Shown here: positions 34,130 to 43,016 of the stretch, piece by piece
Layout of the letters: every line of letters starts with the position of its first letter
How positions within the stretch are numbered: position 1 is the stretch's first letter
Assembly: GCA_910584865.1 (NCBI GenBank)
Contig: CAJUCE010000035.1
Coordinates: 1-56,201, forward strand
Direction: 5' to 3'
DNA: 56,201 bases
DNA from: an uncultured Acetatifactor sp.
GTDB taxonomy: Bacteria > Bacillota > Clostridia > Lachnospirales > Lachnospiraceae
Notes under the pieces: generated by a model
The model's input: the letters and a program-made list of their open reading frames with translations, nothing else
Database searches by the model: none
Told to the model about the DNA's origin: nothing
Program-made: the position numbers and the translations under genes

Positions 34130-36208
34130 CTAGAGTACCATGAATATCTCTCTGACAATCTGTACCCAGTCATTGACAAATTGTGCCAGAAGAGTTGCAA
34201 ACAACATAGCCACAAAACAGATAATCAACATAGCCACCACCGACAAAATCAATGTAGCCACATTCTTGGTAAAGGTATACTGATTTACCATAATTGTTCC
34301 AATAAACATATAGAAGAAGAACAACACGGTCCCAAATACAAACAACGCACTCACCAATGCGGCTTCATCCTCTGATACAAAATTGGAAAGAATGGTTCCC
34401 ACCAGATTCAACCAGCAGGCCGGATACAGGGAATATCCCACTACCTTGGTAATATGTACCATCTTACCTTTACCGGAAAGGAGAACACCTACCGCCCAGT
34501 TGCCTACAATAAAAGCCACATAAGGCAGAATCGTACTTCCCACAATCAACGGTACATTCACATTGTCTATATCCACAAAATTTACCAGGAAACCGGTGTA
34601 TCTGTATTTTATCAGGCTGATCCAGCCGAACAACAGAATCACCACCACACTAAAGACAAGAGATCCATCATCATAATACTTTACATCATCAAAGGCCTTG
34701 AAAGGACTGGATAATACATAGCCGGGCCATTTGAACAAAGTAAATTTCGTCTTCTTCCAGAATCTGGCAAGTTTCGTATCCTTGGGCTGTGCGGGACGGA
34801 ATTTCCTGTAAATCTTCCATCCGACGATCAGAACGATCACTGCGATCAATATTCCCAGAATAATACCGAAATTGCGGTCCATCCATGCGCTGGAAACCTG
34901 CTTATAAGCATTGGAATAATAGGACCTGTCGCCGCCGATATAGAAATTGTCCTTAGCCGCCTCGTATTCTCCGATACGCATCTGATGCTTTCCAAGACCC
35001 AGGTTCGCATAGTAGAAATTGCTGTTGATATCCAACACCTGCTGCCAGTATCCTGCCGCCGTCTCATAATCATACCTGGACTGCGCTTCCAGACCGGAAT
35101 TAATCAACGCGCCATAGGTAGTGGGCGCAAAGATTTCGATGGACTGGTATACAATATCGGTTACAATAATCTTGTCATCCATAAAGCAGAATGCGGAAGG
35201 AGAGTTCAGCAATCCTTCGGCATTTCCGGAACCTGCCAGTTCATACATCAGATAGCCGTCCGGGCTGTAGACGAAAAGTCTGGAATAATTTGTATCCAAC
35301 ACTGCAAATCTGCCGTCATCCGCTACCGCTACGCTGCTCAAGTTGGACATGGATTTTCCGTCCTTGTAATCGCCCATGGGATACACGCCGAATTCACTCT
35401 TGGTCATAACATCCTTACCGGAAGAATTCAGCTTCTTCACAGGCTGTTCCACCGTGGAATCCGCTACACTGGCGAAAATAAAACCGTCCTCATCAATGGC
35501 CAAGTCACTGTAAGAAGTGGGCAGCCACAACTCGCCCCTGGAAAGCTGTTCTTCTGTGGAAAGTTTTCTCCAAAACAAATCCAGCATGGAATAGGTCACT
35601 TCCGTAGCACCTACATAGCGGTTAAACTCTCCCTCAGGATTCAGCTCCGCAAATCCTTCATAGCAGTTCTGCACCAACACATAGATACGTCCCACACTGT
35701 CTACCACCAGTTTTCTGGGTCTGTAGGCAGTAGTCAAACCGATACAGTTGGGATCACCGATGGCTCTCACATAAGCACCGTTCTCGTCAAACTCGATAAT
35801 CTCCCCATCGTTTGGTTCACAGATATAGATATGACCTTCCTCTGTGACATATATTCCGGAAGGGGCATTGACGGTACTCTTTGTGCCGTCTTCTCTCACA
35901 TATTCCTTAATATAACTTACATTCTCAAATTCCTTGTCGGCAATGACGATCATACCATTCATAATGAGATATACTTTCTCATCCCGATAGAATACGCCGG
36001 AAGCTGTAGCCATATTGTCAAGCCCCAGATCCGAGCCGTATATCGTCCGCTCTAATTCATATGCAGCCGGTGCAGCCACTACATTACCCCAGATGTCATA
36101 GGAATAAGATTCCGCCGCATAGGACACCGTGCCAAATCCAAGGATGGCACATAATACAAGAGCAAGCCCGTTCAGGCACCTACTCCAAATCTTTTTTGAT
36201 TTTTGCAT
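34130..36208 (-). CDS. NHL propeller - TPR - YIP1 membrane protein
   Basis: 692 residues. A signal peptide (about 1-31, ending TVSYAAE) leads to an extracytoplasmic beta-propeller with NHL-like repeats (about 50-370: GIYVTEEGHIYICEPNDGEI, SDLAIDEDGFIFASVAD, SVAVADDGRFAVLDTN). A short TPR pair follows (about 372-437, YETAAGYWQQVLDINSN), one membrane helix (about 447-466), a basic cytoplasmic linker, and a C-terminal YIP1-like bundle of about five helices (about 500-690). It is not a transporter by itself. In this operon it might act as an assembly platform or gate linking the surface binding proteins to the two permease pairs. Function is unknown. Confidence 0.75.
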   Translation of the reverse strand: MQKSKKIWSRCLNGLALVLCAILGFGTVSYAAESYSYDIWGNVVAAPAAYELERTIYGSDLGLDNMATASGVFYRDEKVYLIMNGMIVIADKEFENVSYIKEYVREDGTKSTVNAPSGIYVTEEGHIYICEPNDGEIIEFDENGAYVRAIGDPNCIGLTTAYRPRKLVVDSVGRIYVLVQNCYEGFAELNPEGEFNRYVGATEVTYSMLDLFWRKLSTEEQLSRGELWLPTSYSDLAIDEDGFIFASVADSTVEQPVKKLNSSGKDVMTKSEFGVYPMGDYKDGKSMSNLSSVAVADDGRFAVLDTNYSRLFVYSPDGYLMYELAGSGNAEGLLNSPSAFCFMDDKIIVTDIVYQSIEIFAPTTYGALINSGLEAQSRYDYETAAGYWQQVLDINSNFYYANLGLGKHQMRIGEYEAAKDNFYIGGDRSYYSNAYKQVSSAWMDRNFGIILGILIAVIVLIVGWKIYRKFRPAQPKDTKLARFWKKTKFTLFKWPGYVLSSPFKAFDDVKYYDDGSLVFSVVVILLFGWISLIKYRYTGFLVNFVDIDNVNVPLIVGSTILPYVAFIVGNWAVGVLLSGKGKMVHITKVVGYSLYPACWLNLVGTILSNFVSEDEAALVSALFVFGTVLFFFYMFIGTIMVNQYTFTKNVATLILSVVAMLIICFVAMLFATLLAQFVNDWVQIVREIFMVL

Positions 36209-36218
36209 ACGCCACCTC

Positions 36219-37145
36219 TTATTCTTTCATACCGGATGTTGCCATCGTAGATACCACGTTGTTCTGCATGATCAGGAACACAACCAGCGGTACGGCAAAC
36301 ATGACAACGGCTGACGCAGAAGAAATACCCGCAAAGGAGCTTCCCACACCGGTAATCTTACCGCTTGCCAGCTGGCCTACCACATAGGCAAAACCTTTCT
36401 GTGCCTCTGTGTAAATAAACTTATCGCCCGTATTGGTCCAGAAAGCCTGGAATACCATGATAAACGCCGTTACCAGCGCAGGCTTTACCACCGGCATTAC
36501 GATGGTAAAATGAATACGGACATAACCTGCACCATCGATCTGTGCCGCCTCCATCAAGCTGTCCGGAATCTGTTCCATGAAGTTCTTCATCAGGTATAAT
36601 CCCAAAGTGGAAGCAAAACCGGGAATAATGATAGCCCACTGCGTATCCAGCATTCCCAGACTGGCAATCGTCAGGAAGTTGGGAATCATGGTAACCGATG
36701 CATTAAACATCAGGGAATACACGATCAGCTGGTTAAAAAATCCGCAGCCGGGAAATTTGTACTTCGCCAAAGGATATGCGCACAGGGAAGCCAGAACAAT
36801 ATGTCCCACAGATCCGATCACAACCACAAACAGAGAGTTGAACAGGGATCTGGTCACCGGCACTACCGTATTTGCAAGAACGTTGACGAAATCACGATAA
36901 TTATCCGTGGTAGGATCCGATACCAGTATCTTCGGCGGGAACAGGAACATCTCATTCATCGGTTTCAGAGACTGACTCACCATGTATACCACCGGGAAGA
37001 AAAATGCGAATCCCATCAGCAGAAGGAACAATCCCAGAATCACGTTTCCCCAGAAACTTCTCTTGGATTTTTTCACATGGGGTGTAAAATTCTTGGATCT
37101 CTTCTTTGTCAAATAGTTTTGATAAACTCTTTTTAATGTCTCCAT
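36219..37145 (-). CDS. Carbohydrate ABC transporter permease (MalG/UgpE type), first set
   Basis: 308 residues from the ATG at 37145 (AGGAAGGG upstream). Six membrane segments, starting near VILGLFLLLMGFAFFFPVVY. The ATPase-contact loop is MEAAQIDGAGYVRIHFTIVM at about residue 205. It pairs with the permease encoded 21 bases upstream. The N-terminus has a basic cytoplasmic stretch. Same operon as the giant binding-protein fusion. Confidence 0.9.
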   Translation of the reverse strand: METLKRVYQNYLTKKRSKNFTPHVKKSKRSFWGNVILGLFLLLMGFAFFFPVVYMVSQSLKPMNEMFLFPPKILVSDPTTDNYRDFVNVLANTVVPVTRSLFNSLFVVVIGSVGHIVLASLCAYPLAKYKFPGCGFFNQLIVYSLMFNASVTMIPNFLTIASLGMLDTQWAIIIPGFASTLGLYLMKNFMEQIPDSLMEAAQIDGAGYVRIHFTIVMPVVKPALVTAFIMVFQAFWTNTGDKFIYTEAQKGFAYVVGQLASGKITGVGSSFAGISSASAVVMFAVPLVVFLIMQNNVVSTMATSGMKE

Positions 37146-37166
37146 ATTCACCCTTCCTCTCTCCGA

Positions 37167-38096
37167 TCAGGTTCCGACCTTGCGCAGCAGCCTCTGGATC
37201 AGCATGTTGCACAAAATCATAATCAGGAACAGGATAACGGCAATTGCTGATGCGTAACCCATCTCCATACGGATGGAACCATAGTCATTCAGATGATTGA
37301 CAATGGTATGCGTCGCGTAATTGGGACTGGGGAAGCCTACCAGACTGTCACCGATACTGCCTACGGACAGAGAGCTGGTAATCGTCATAACGGCGCCGAA
37401 AAGCAGCTGAGGTTTCATGTTGGGAAGCGTGACATACCACAACTCCTGCCAGCGGTTCCTGATGCCGTCGATGGCGCCGGCCTCATACTGTGCCTCATCC
37501 ACACCCTTGATACCGGCTACGAAGGAGAGGAAACCTACGCCCATACTCATCCACAATGATGCCAGGATAACCACCACAATAATCACATCGGCATCGGACA
37601 GCCACAAAATCGCTTCATTGGTGATTCCCAGGTTGCGCAGGATGGCATTCAGGTAACCGTTGCTGTCGTTGGAGAAAATCTGTGCGAATACGGTAATAAC
37701 AGCGGTACCGGCCATACTGGGCGCATAGAAGATCACCGTCAGAACAGTACCGATCTTATGAGGCAGCTCATTGATCATCCACGCCAGCAGGAAGGACATA
37801 ATATAGCCGCCCGGTCCTACGATCACGGCGATGATAAAGGTATTTTTAATCGCAGTGATAAATGTACTGTCGTCCAAAAACAGCTTTTTATAATTGCGCA
37901 ATCCTACGAAGTTCGCTTTCTCCAAAACATTATAGTCTGTAAAGCTAAACCAGATTGCCTTCAAAACCGGATATACAACGAATACGAAAAACAGCAACAT
38001 AAAAGGGGCAATCATTGCATACAAAGGGATGCTTCGCTTCATGTCCCTAAGGGTCAGTTGGGCCCTTCTTTTAAAAGAAATCTTATTTGCAGCCAT
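37167..38096 (-). CDS. Carbohydrate ABC transporter permease (MalF/UgpA type), first set
   Basis: 309 residues with six membrane segments (first at YAMIAPFMLLFFVFVVYPV). The EAA loop reads YEAGAIDGIRNRWQELWYVT near residue 215. FTDYN and GLRNYKKLF are standard for sugar permeases of this class. The ATG follows AGGAGGGG, and it lies 10 bases after the giant binding-protein fusion gene, so it is tightly coupled to it. Confidence 0.92.
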   Translation of the reverse strand: MAANKISFKRRAQLTLRDMKRSIPLYAMIAPFMLLFFVFVVYPVLKAIWFSFTDYNVLEKANFVGLRNYKKLFLDDSTFITAIKNTFIIAVIVGPGGYIMSFLLAWMINELPHKIGTVLTVIFYAPSMAGTAVITVFAQIFSNDSNGYLNAILRNLGITNEAILWLSDADVIIVVVILASLWMSMGVGFLSFVAGIKGVDEAQYEAGAIDGIRNRWQELWYVTLPNMKPQLLFGAVMTITSSLSVGSIGDSLVGFPSPNYATHTIVNHLNDYGSIRMEMGYASAIAVILFLIMILCNMLIQRLLRKVGT

Positions 38097-38106
38097 CTCT
38101 CCCCTC

Positions 38107-41058
38107 CTATTCTGCCGTGTTTAAGCCAAATTCGGTGCGCTTACTCGTAATTTCGTCATTGATATCATCCAACAGAATATACAAAGTATCCACCGGATCC
38201 GTATTTTCAGTTACAACCGAAGTAAATGCATTTCTGATGACACGTCCCGTAATATATCCTCCGGGAATCTGGGGCTCCGCTCTGAGATCATCCAGCAGAG
38301 ACAATACCACCTGCTTGAATTCTTCGTTCAAACCGCCGTTTGCAATCGCATTTACATTGGAAACAGGGAATTCGGACGCTTCGCCGTTCTCTGCCTTCAG
38401 CTCGGTAGAGTAATTTGTCTGTGTCTCCTCGCTGGTCCACCATTTCAGGAATTCCCATGCCTCATTGGCCATGCCGTCCTTTGCCACAGTGGAGGAAACG
38501 ATGAAACAGGTACCGATCATGCAGGCTGCGGAATGATCTACGCTGCCGTCTGCCTGAACCGTTCCCGGAATCTTTGCAATGGACCATTTTCCGGAAATTT
38601 CAGGTGCAGATACATTCAGGGTATTTACATAAGTATAATCCACTACTGCCAGAGGAATCTCACCGGTACGGAATCTGGTTGACAGGTTAATGGAATATTT
38701 CAAGCCCTGATTGGTATAGTACTCCGTCCAACCTTTAAACACTTCCATATGATCTACCCGATCCATTAGAGAGTAGGTATGGCTCTCGTCATACAGCTCG
38801 TAACCCTGCTGATATAACATGGACAGGAAAATGCTGTTCACTGGCACCGTGGTAGAGCTTGTGCCGCCGCCCAAAGTAAGGTATTCATTACTTGCCAGAT
38901 AAACGCTCATATTGTCTGCTTCCAGATAAGGAATAATTCCAAGTAAATCATCCCAGGTCTCCGGAATTTCCAGACCCTTGGCCTCCAGAATGTCTTTCCG
39001 GTAAATGATCACAGGGAAAGACAACTGATCCGGCAGTCCGTATACGCCGCCTTCATACTCAAGAAAGGCCCTTGTGTCTGCAGGAAAACGTTTAAACACT
39101 TCCTCAAAATCGCTAAACTGTGTCAAATCATAAGCAGCAGAACGGTATGCAAAGTTGGTAGGCTGGCTGTAGCTTGACTGCAGTACCACATCCGGACCTT
39201 CCCCGGCCACTGTAGCAGGCAATACCGTATCGCCGCTGACCATACTTAAGTTCACCTCATAGCCCGAACCCTTAAAATGAGCATTGATCATTTTCTGAAT
39301 AATCTCATACTGCGCTCTGGCATCCACTGCCACCCACACATCAAGCTGCTTCATATTTTTCGTATCGGAGCCTTGTGCATGCACCTTGAAGTCGTTGGTA
39401 AAAGATCCGATAAATGCGTTCCATGTGTGTGCGATATTTGCAAAGAAACCGCCTTCTGCCTTCGGAAGGCTGTAGCCGTCTCCCGTCACCATGAGATAAT
39501 CCAGTTCCAGAGGCAGGTTATTGATACCGTTCACCCACTCTCCCAGAGCGGAAAGCTTGGAATTGAAATCCTCCAGATGCTTCGCCACATCGTCAGCTTT
39601 CTTGATCAGCTTGACCATGGTATTCATCATATCCACGATACTGGATGTCTTGTTAGCGGACTCCATGCTCTCTCCGAACATCTCCACCACCGCATTCAGT
39701 CTCGTATACTCTACTTCCAAAGTACTCACCATATCTGGTACATAGCTGGTAATCTGGTAATCACGGTATTCGTCCGGATCCGCGCCGGTTACCGCCGTAA
39801 GCTCACGGTACAGATTATTCAGATTATCAACACTTGTATTCACCAAATCCACTGCATTGGCCAGATCTCCCAATGTGGCATTCATGGATATGGTATTCTC
39901 TCCCTCATTGAGATAGAAGTAGTAATCCCCGTCCTCTCCTCCTACATAAGCTGTCTGCCAGTCCGGCCCGTAATAAAATTCAACCTGTCCCGCCTCTATA
40001 AAAGGAAGCTCGCCGTTGACAGTCAGATAACGTGCAGAATAGAATCCTCTGTTCAGATACTGTTTGAATCTGACACCGATCTTGTAGAGACCTGCCTGAT
40101 CCACTTTCACATTCCAGGTAATGTTCTGTCCTGCAGTTGCCCAGTTCTCCCCTCCAATCGTATTGTATACGATATATGTGGAATGATAAGGCTGTGTTGC
40201 CACGGATGTACGGTCATTATTCGGAGATATGGATGAACTGGACTTCACGGCTGCATCCTCTGCCTGAATAATTACGGCTCCATCCTTAATATTATTTGCG
40301 CTGATCTTCTCCGCATCCAGGTTCTCCTGGCATGCCTCGATATATTTATCATAACTCAGAACTTCTGATGCAGGCACCAAAGCGATCTCACTGATTCCCA
40401 GCTTTGCCTGTGTGGATTCCAATGTCACCGTATTGCTGCCTTTTTTGAAATAGAACATGTAGTTCCCCAAGATATCACATTCGGAAGAATTCACATATGT
40501 AACCGCAGGCCCCTCCATCTGTACCTGTGTAGGTGCAGCCTGATTGCCGCTGGTATTCATAAGCCAATCCTTGTTGTCATCCGTCCAGAGACGATTGATT
40601 GTTATATCCTCGCAATCATCAAAAGGTAATTCCCCATTCACATACACATTGCGCAATATAGTCTGTGTGCCGGTGGTATCCGGATAATATGTTAGCTGGA
40701 TATTGTACAGGCCGGCTTCCGCTACATCGAAGTCATAAGTAATAGAGCCGCTGTCCTGTGTCCACACAATACCGTCCGCTTCCTGAAGACCACTCATATC
40801 CGTCTCGGAATATTCCGAAGCCTTCAGCGCGATCTTATCTGCTCTATCGTTCACATATTCCTTGGAATGCTGTGCCAGATAAGCGTCATAGGTTACTGCA
40901 GAGGCATCTTCATAGCTGAGATATTTTGCCAGAACTGCATCGCGGGTATCTGCATATTCATCGCTGGAGGCCAAATTATATGCAACCGCTACTACGATAA
41001 CCAATACCACCAGAATGCATATATTGCGAATGCGGGTTTTATTCTTCTTCTTTTTCAC
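38107..41058 (-). CDS. Giant membrane-anchored CBM / solute-binding fusion protein
   Basis: 983 residues, about twice a normal sugar-binding protein. It starts at a GTG with AAAGGG upstream. A single N-terminal helix (about 12-30) has no lipobox or clear cleavage site, so it is probably an uncleaved anchor. Two galactose-binding-like (CBM6/35-type) jelly-roll regions follow (about 80-230 and 260-400, with AEAGLYNIQLTYY and QAGLYKIGVRFKQY and VNGELPF in each). A helical, probably coiled spacer runs from about 405 to 560. A complete type I solute-binding domain occupies about 570-960 (GPDVVLQSSYSQP, GVYGLPDQLSFPVIIYRKD, WEFLKWWTSEETQ). It precedes permease pair one and is presumably its receptor. 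Confidence 0.8.
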   Translation of the reverse strand: MKKKKNKTRIRNICILVVLVIVVAVAYNLASSDEYADTRDAVLAKYLSYEDASAVTYDAYLAQHSKEYVNDRADKIALKASEYSETDMSGLQEADGIVWTQDSGSITYDFDVAEAGLYNIQLTYYPDTTGTQTILRNVYVNGELPFDDCEDITINRLWTDDNKDWLMNTSGNQAAPTQVQMEGPAVTYVNSSECDILGNYMFYFKKGSNTVTLESTQAKLGISEIALVPASEVLSYDKYIEACQENLDAEKISANNIKDGAVIIQAEDAAVKSSSSISPNNDRTSVATQPYHSTYIVYNTIGGENWATAGQNITWNVKVDQAGLYKIGVRFKQYLNRGFYSARYLTVNGELPFIEAGQVEFYYGPDWQTAYVGGEDGDYYFYLNEGENTISMNATLGDLANAVDLVNTSVDNLNNLYRELTAVTGADPDEYRDYQITSYVPDMVSTLEVEYTRLNAVVEMFGESMESANKTSSIVDMMNTMVKLIKKADDVAKHLEDFNSKLSALGEWVNGINNLPLELDYLMVTGDGYSLPKAEGGFFANIAHTWNAFIGSFTNDFKVHAQGSDTKNMKQLDVWVAVDARAQYEIIQKMINAHFKGSGYEVNLSMVSGDTVLPATVAGEGPDVVLQSSYSQPTNFAYRSAAYDLTQFSDFEEVFKRFPADTRAFLEYEGGVYGLPDQLSFPVIIYRKDILEAKGLEIPETWDDLLGIIPYLEADNMSVYLASNEYLTLGGGTSSTTVPVNSIFLSMLYQQGYELYDESHTYSLMDRVDHMEVFKGWTEYYTNQGLKYSINLSTRFRTGEIPLAVVDYTYVNTLNVSAPEISGKWSIAKIPGTVQADGSVDHSAACMIGTCFIVSSTVAKDGMANEAWEFLKWWTSEETQTNYSTELKAENGEASEFPVSNVNAIANGGLNEEFKQVVLSLLDDLRAEPQIPGGYITGRVIRNAFTSVVTENTDPVDTLYILLDDINDEITSKRTEFGLNTAE

Positions 41059-41088
41059 CCCATCAGCCCTTTCGTTTCTAATAATATA

Positions 41089-41126
41089 TGTGGCTGCGGC
41101 CTATTTTCATAGAATCCACAGCCACA
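41089..41126 (-). other. Intercistronic stem-loop between the two binding-protein genes
   Basis: TGTGGCTGTGG and CCGCAGCCACA pair on the minus strand over 11 bp around a 16-base loop, without a following T-run. Such stem-loops after the first gene of sugar ABC operons usually protect the upstream mRNA end, raising binding-protein levels over the rest of the operon. Confidence 0.6.
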
Positions 41127-41164
41127 CAGTGCAATCAATCTACTTTACTTGTATCAATAAAGGC

Positions 41165-42754
41165 TTATTTAATCAGATCAGCCAGATTCTGATCGCCTTC
41201 GTTCTTGAAGCTCTCGCCTGAAGATCTTGCGTCACGGCCTGCTGCAATTACATAAGCAGCATTCCTGTTCACACGAACCAGAGAGTTTTCATTCATGCAG
41301 TGACCCCAGTCAACTACAACTCTTGTGTGCAGCCAGTCATACAGCGCAGCGTCTTCCTCTGTGCTGAACGAACCAATAGTTCCGGGTGAATAGCCAAGAT
41401 TCTCATAGGTCTGTCCTGCCTTCTCAGCTTCCCATGCGGCATGTCTTACAGCAGCGCCTGCGGGATTGTCCAGATCCATATAATCGCGGGCGATCATATG
41501 CAGTACGATGTCAGGAATCTCCTTAGCGCCTTCGCTTCTGTACTCCTGCTTTGCAACAGTCATGTCTGTCCAGATAGACTGTGCAACATAGTAATTGTCG
41601 CTCAGAGTAGTATAGTCGCCTTCACAGGTTACAGCAGAACCCCAAGGCCAGGGAACGATGCCCCACTCGCCGACGCCGTCCAGCAGACCTTCCATCTGCC
41701 ATGCCTCAACCATGGTGATAACAAAGCTCTTCGCCTCGGTATGTCCGCACATATCTCCGTTGCCGTAAAGCTGCGTAGAACTGATTCCGCCGCTCTCCTC
41801 ATCGATGGTTACATCCGTGATGGGAGCTGCCAGACCCAAGTCAATGAGCTCTCTGTAGAACTCAAGAGACTCAATATAGTTGTCATCCGTCAGATGAATA
41901 CCGCCGTTGGAATCAACGGAAACCGCTCCGTTGGCTGCAGGAGCCATACTTGCCCAGTGATTGGTATGTACGCCCATAGGATAGGTGCCTTCCGGAAGCT
42001 TTGCCTTCAGCTCGGTCAGATAAGCCTTGCACTCGTCATAGCTCCACTCGCCTGCCAGGAACTTCTGGGTAGGAGTTACATCCATACCGATGGATTTCAG
42101 ATAATCACGGCTGTATGCCATTACGTATACGCTTCCCATATTGTCGAAAGTCCAGCCATATACATGACCGTTCCATCTGCCGGGCTCTACATAAATATTG
42201 CCGATCTCAAGCTGATCAACCGTATCCGTAATATCAGCCATGTAATCCTTCAGGCCGAGGATGATATTGTCGCCGACTGCCATAATATCTGCAAAAGCCT
42301 CGCCTGATGTGAAAGAACTCAGGATCAATTCCTGGGTATTGTAGCCGTCGTCACCTTCCAGCTTCACATACTCGAACTTGATGTTGTACTTCTGCTCAAC
42401 CTGATGCGCATTGTCCCATTTCAGTTCATAGTCAGGATTGGTCCCTTCATTCTCAGGATTCAAAATTCCCCATGGTCCGCCGTTTACTTTTACAACAGCG
42501 CCGCCGAAGTCATAGGTCTCGCCGCCTGCGGCTTCTCCTTCACCTTCTGCTTCTCCGCTTTCTGCCGGAGTCTCTTCGGAGCTTTCATCTGCCCCCCCTT
42601 GCTCCTCAGAACCGGACTCGGCAGGTGATTCAGCAGAGCTTCCGTCTCCTGCACTGGATGAACTGCCGCTGTCGTTTCCGCAGCCGGCCATCGTGCCTAC
42701 CATTGCCGCTGTCATTGCAATGGCGCAGATTTTCATTGCTAATTTCTTTCTCAT
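41165..42754 (-). CDS. Extracellular solute-binding lipoprotein
   Basis: 529 residues from the ATG at 42754 (AAAGGAGG 7 bases upstream). A lipoprotein signal ends AAMVGTMAGC, so Cys25 or so is lipidated. A long Ser/Glu/Gly-rich linker (about 28-78) holds the domain away from the membrane. The binding domain (about 80-529) is of the large type I family with VEQKYNIKFEYVKLEG near its start and TDMTVAKQEYRSEG near the end. It is the first gene of the long operon and has a consensus promoter, so it should be the most abundant product. Its permease partner may be the second pair (29516-31529), since the giant fusion protein is next to the first pair; that is inference. Confidence 0.88.
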   Translation of the reverse strand: MRKKLAMKICAIAMTAAMVGTMAGCGNDSGSSSSAGDGSSAESPAESGSEEQGGADESSEETPAESGEAEGEGEAAGGETYDFGGAVVKVNGGPWGILNPENEGTNPDYELKWDNAHQVEQKYNIKFEYVKLEGDDGYNTQELILSSFTSGEAFADIMAVGDNIILGLKDYMADITDTVDQLEIGNIYVEPGRWNGHVYGWTFDNMGSVYVMAYSRDYLKSIGMDVTPTQKFLAGEWSYDECKAYLTELKAKLPEGTYPMGVHTNHWASMAPAANGAVSVDSNGGIHLTDDNYIESLEFYRELIDLGLAAPITDVTIDEESGGISSTQLYGNGDMCGHTEAKSFVITMVEAWQMEGLLDGVGEWGIVPWPWGSAVTCEGDYTTLSDNYYVAQSIWTDMTVAKQEYRSEGAKEIPDIVLHMIARDYMDLDNPAGAAVRHAAWEAEKAGQTYENLGYSPGTIGSFSTEEDAALYDWLHTRVVVDWGHCMNENSLVRVNRNAAYVIAAGRDARSSGESFKNEGDQNLADLIK

Positions 42755-42826
42755 CAATAATCCTCCTTTTATTGATTTTGTTAGTTTATACAGCTCTCTT
42801 AATAGTATTTATTAAGATTATTTATA

Positions 42827-42855
42827 ATTCTATATTCTACTGAACAATTTGTCAA
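42827..42855 (-). promoter_or_regulatory. Promoter of the long transporter operon
   Basis: On the minus strand a perfect TTGACA (42855-42850), 17 bases and TAGAAT (42832-42827). The leader to the ATG is about 70 bases. The two direct repeats at 42881-42928 lie just upstream of the -35. Confidence 0.75.
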
Positions 42856-42880
42856 CTAATTTTTTAATATTTGCTTCACT

Positions 42881-42928
42881 TTTTGTTAATTATACCCAAG
42901 CAAAATTTTATCTTTTGTTAATTTACCC
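42881..42928. repeat. Two direct repeats, likely regulator binding sites
   Basis: TTTTGTTAATTATACCC (42881-42897) and TTTTGTTAATTTACCC (42913-42928) begin 32 bases apart, about three helical turns. They lie between two divergent promoters, upstream of the -35 of the transporter operon and just before the -35 of the CBM9-like gene. This spacing is typical of an activator bound as two units. The regulator is not identified. Confidence 0.55.
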
Positions 42929-42940
42929 TTTTCTACTCTA

Positions 42941-42969
42941 TTTACTTCCTTGCAGCTACATGCTATAAT
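42941..42969 (+). promoter_or_regulatory. Promoter of the CBM9-like gene
   Basis: TTTACT (42941-42946), 17 bases, then TATAAT (42964-42969) with an extended TGC before it. The start codon at 43017 follows after about 40 bases. Confidence 0.75.
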
Positions 42970-43016
42970 GTTAAACATCTTAAAATACATAAAAAATTTA
43001 AAGCGAGGTTCAAAGC

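Noticed and set aside
34985..36055. Long open frame on the plus strand, 356 codons
   Set aside because: It lies wholly opposite the propeller/YIP1 gene, has no ribosome binding site and gives no recognisable protein. It is a reading-frame shadow.
39277..40236. Long open frame on the plus strand, 319 codons
   Set aside because: Antisense to the giant binding fusion, rich in Ile/His/Cys without domain pattern; a shadow.
41441..42307. Open frame of 288 codons on the plus strand
   Set aside because: Antisense to the solute-binding lipoprotein, which is clearly the real gene.
29516..42754. ABC ATPase for the two importers
   Set aside because: No Walker A plus LSGGQ protein exists in the region; the only P-loop ATPase seen in the window is MutS2.
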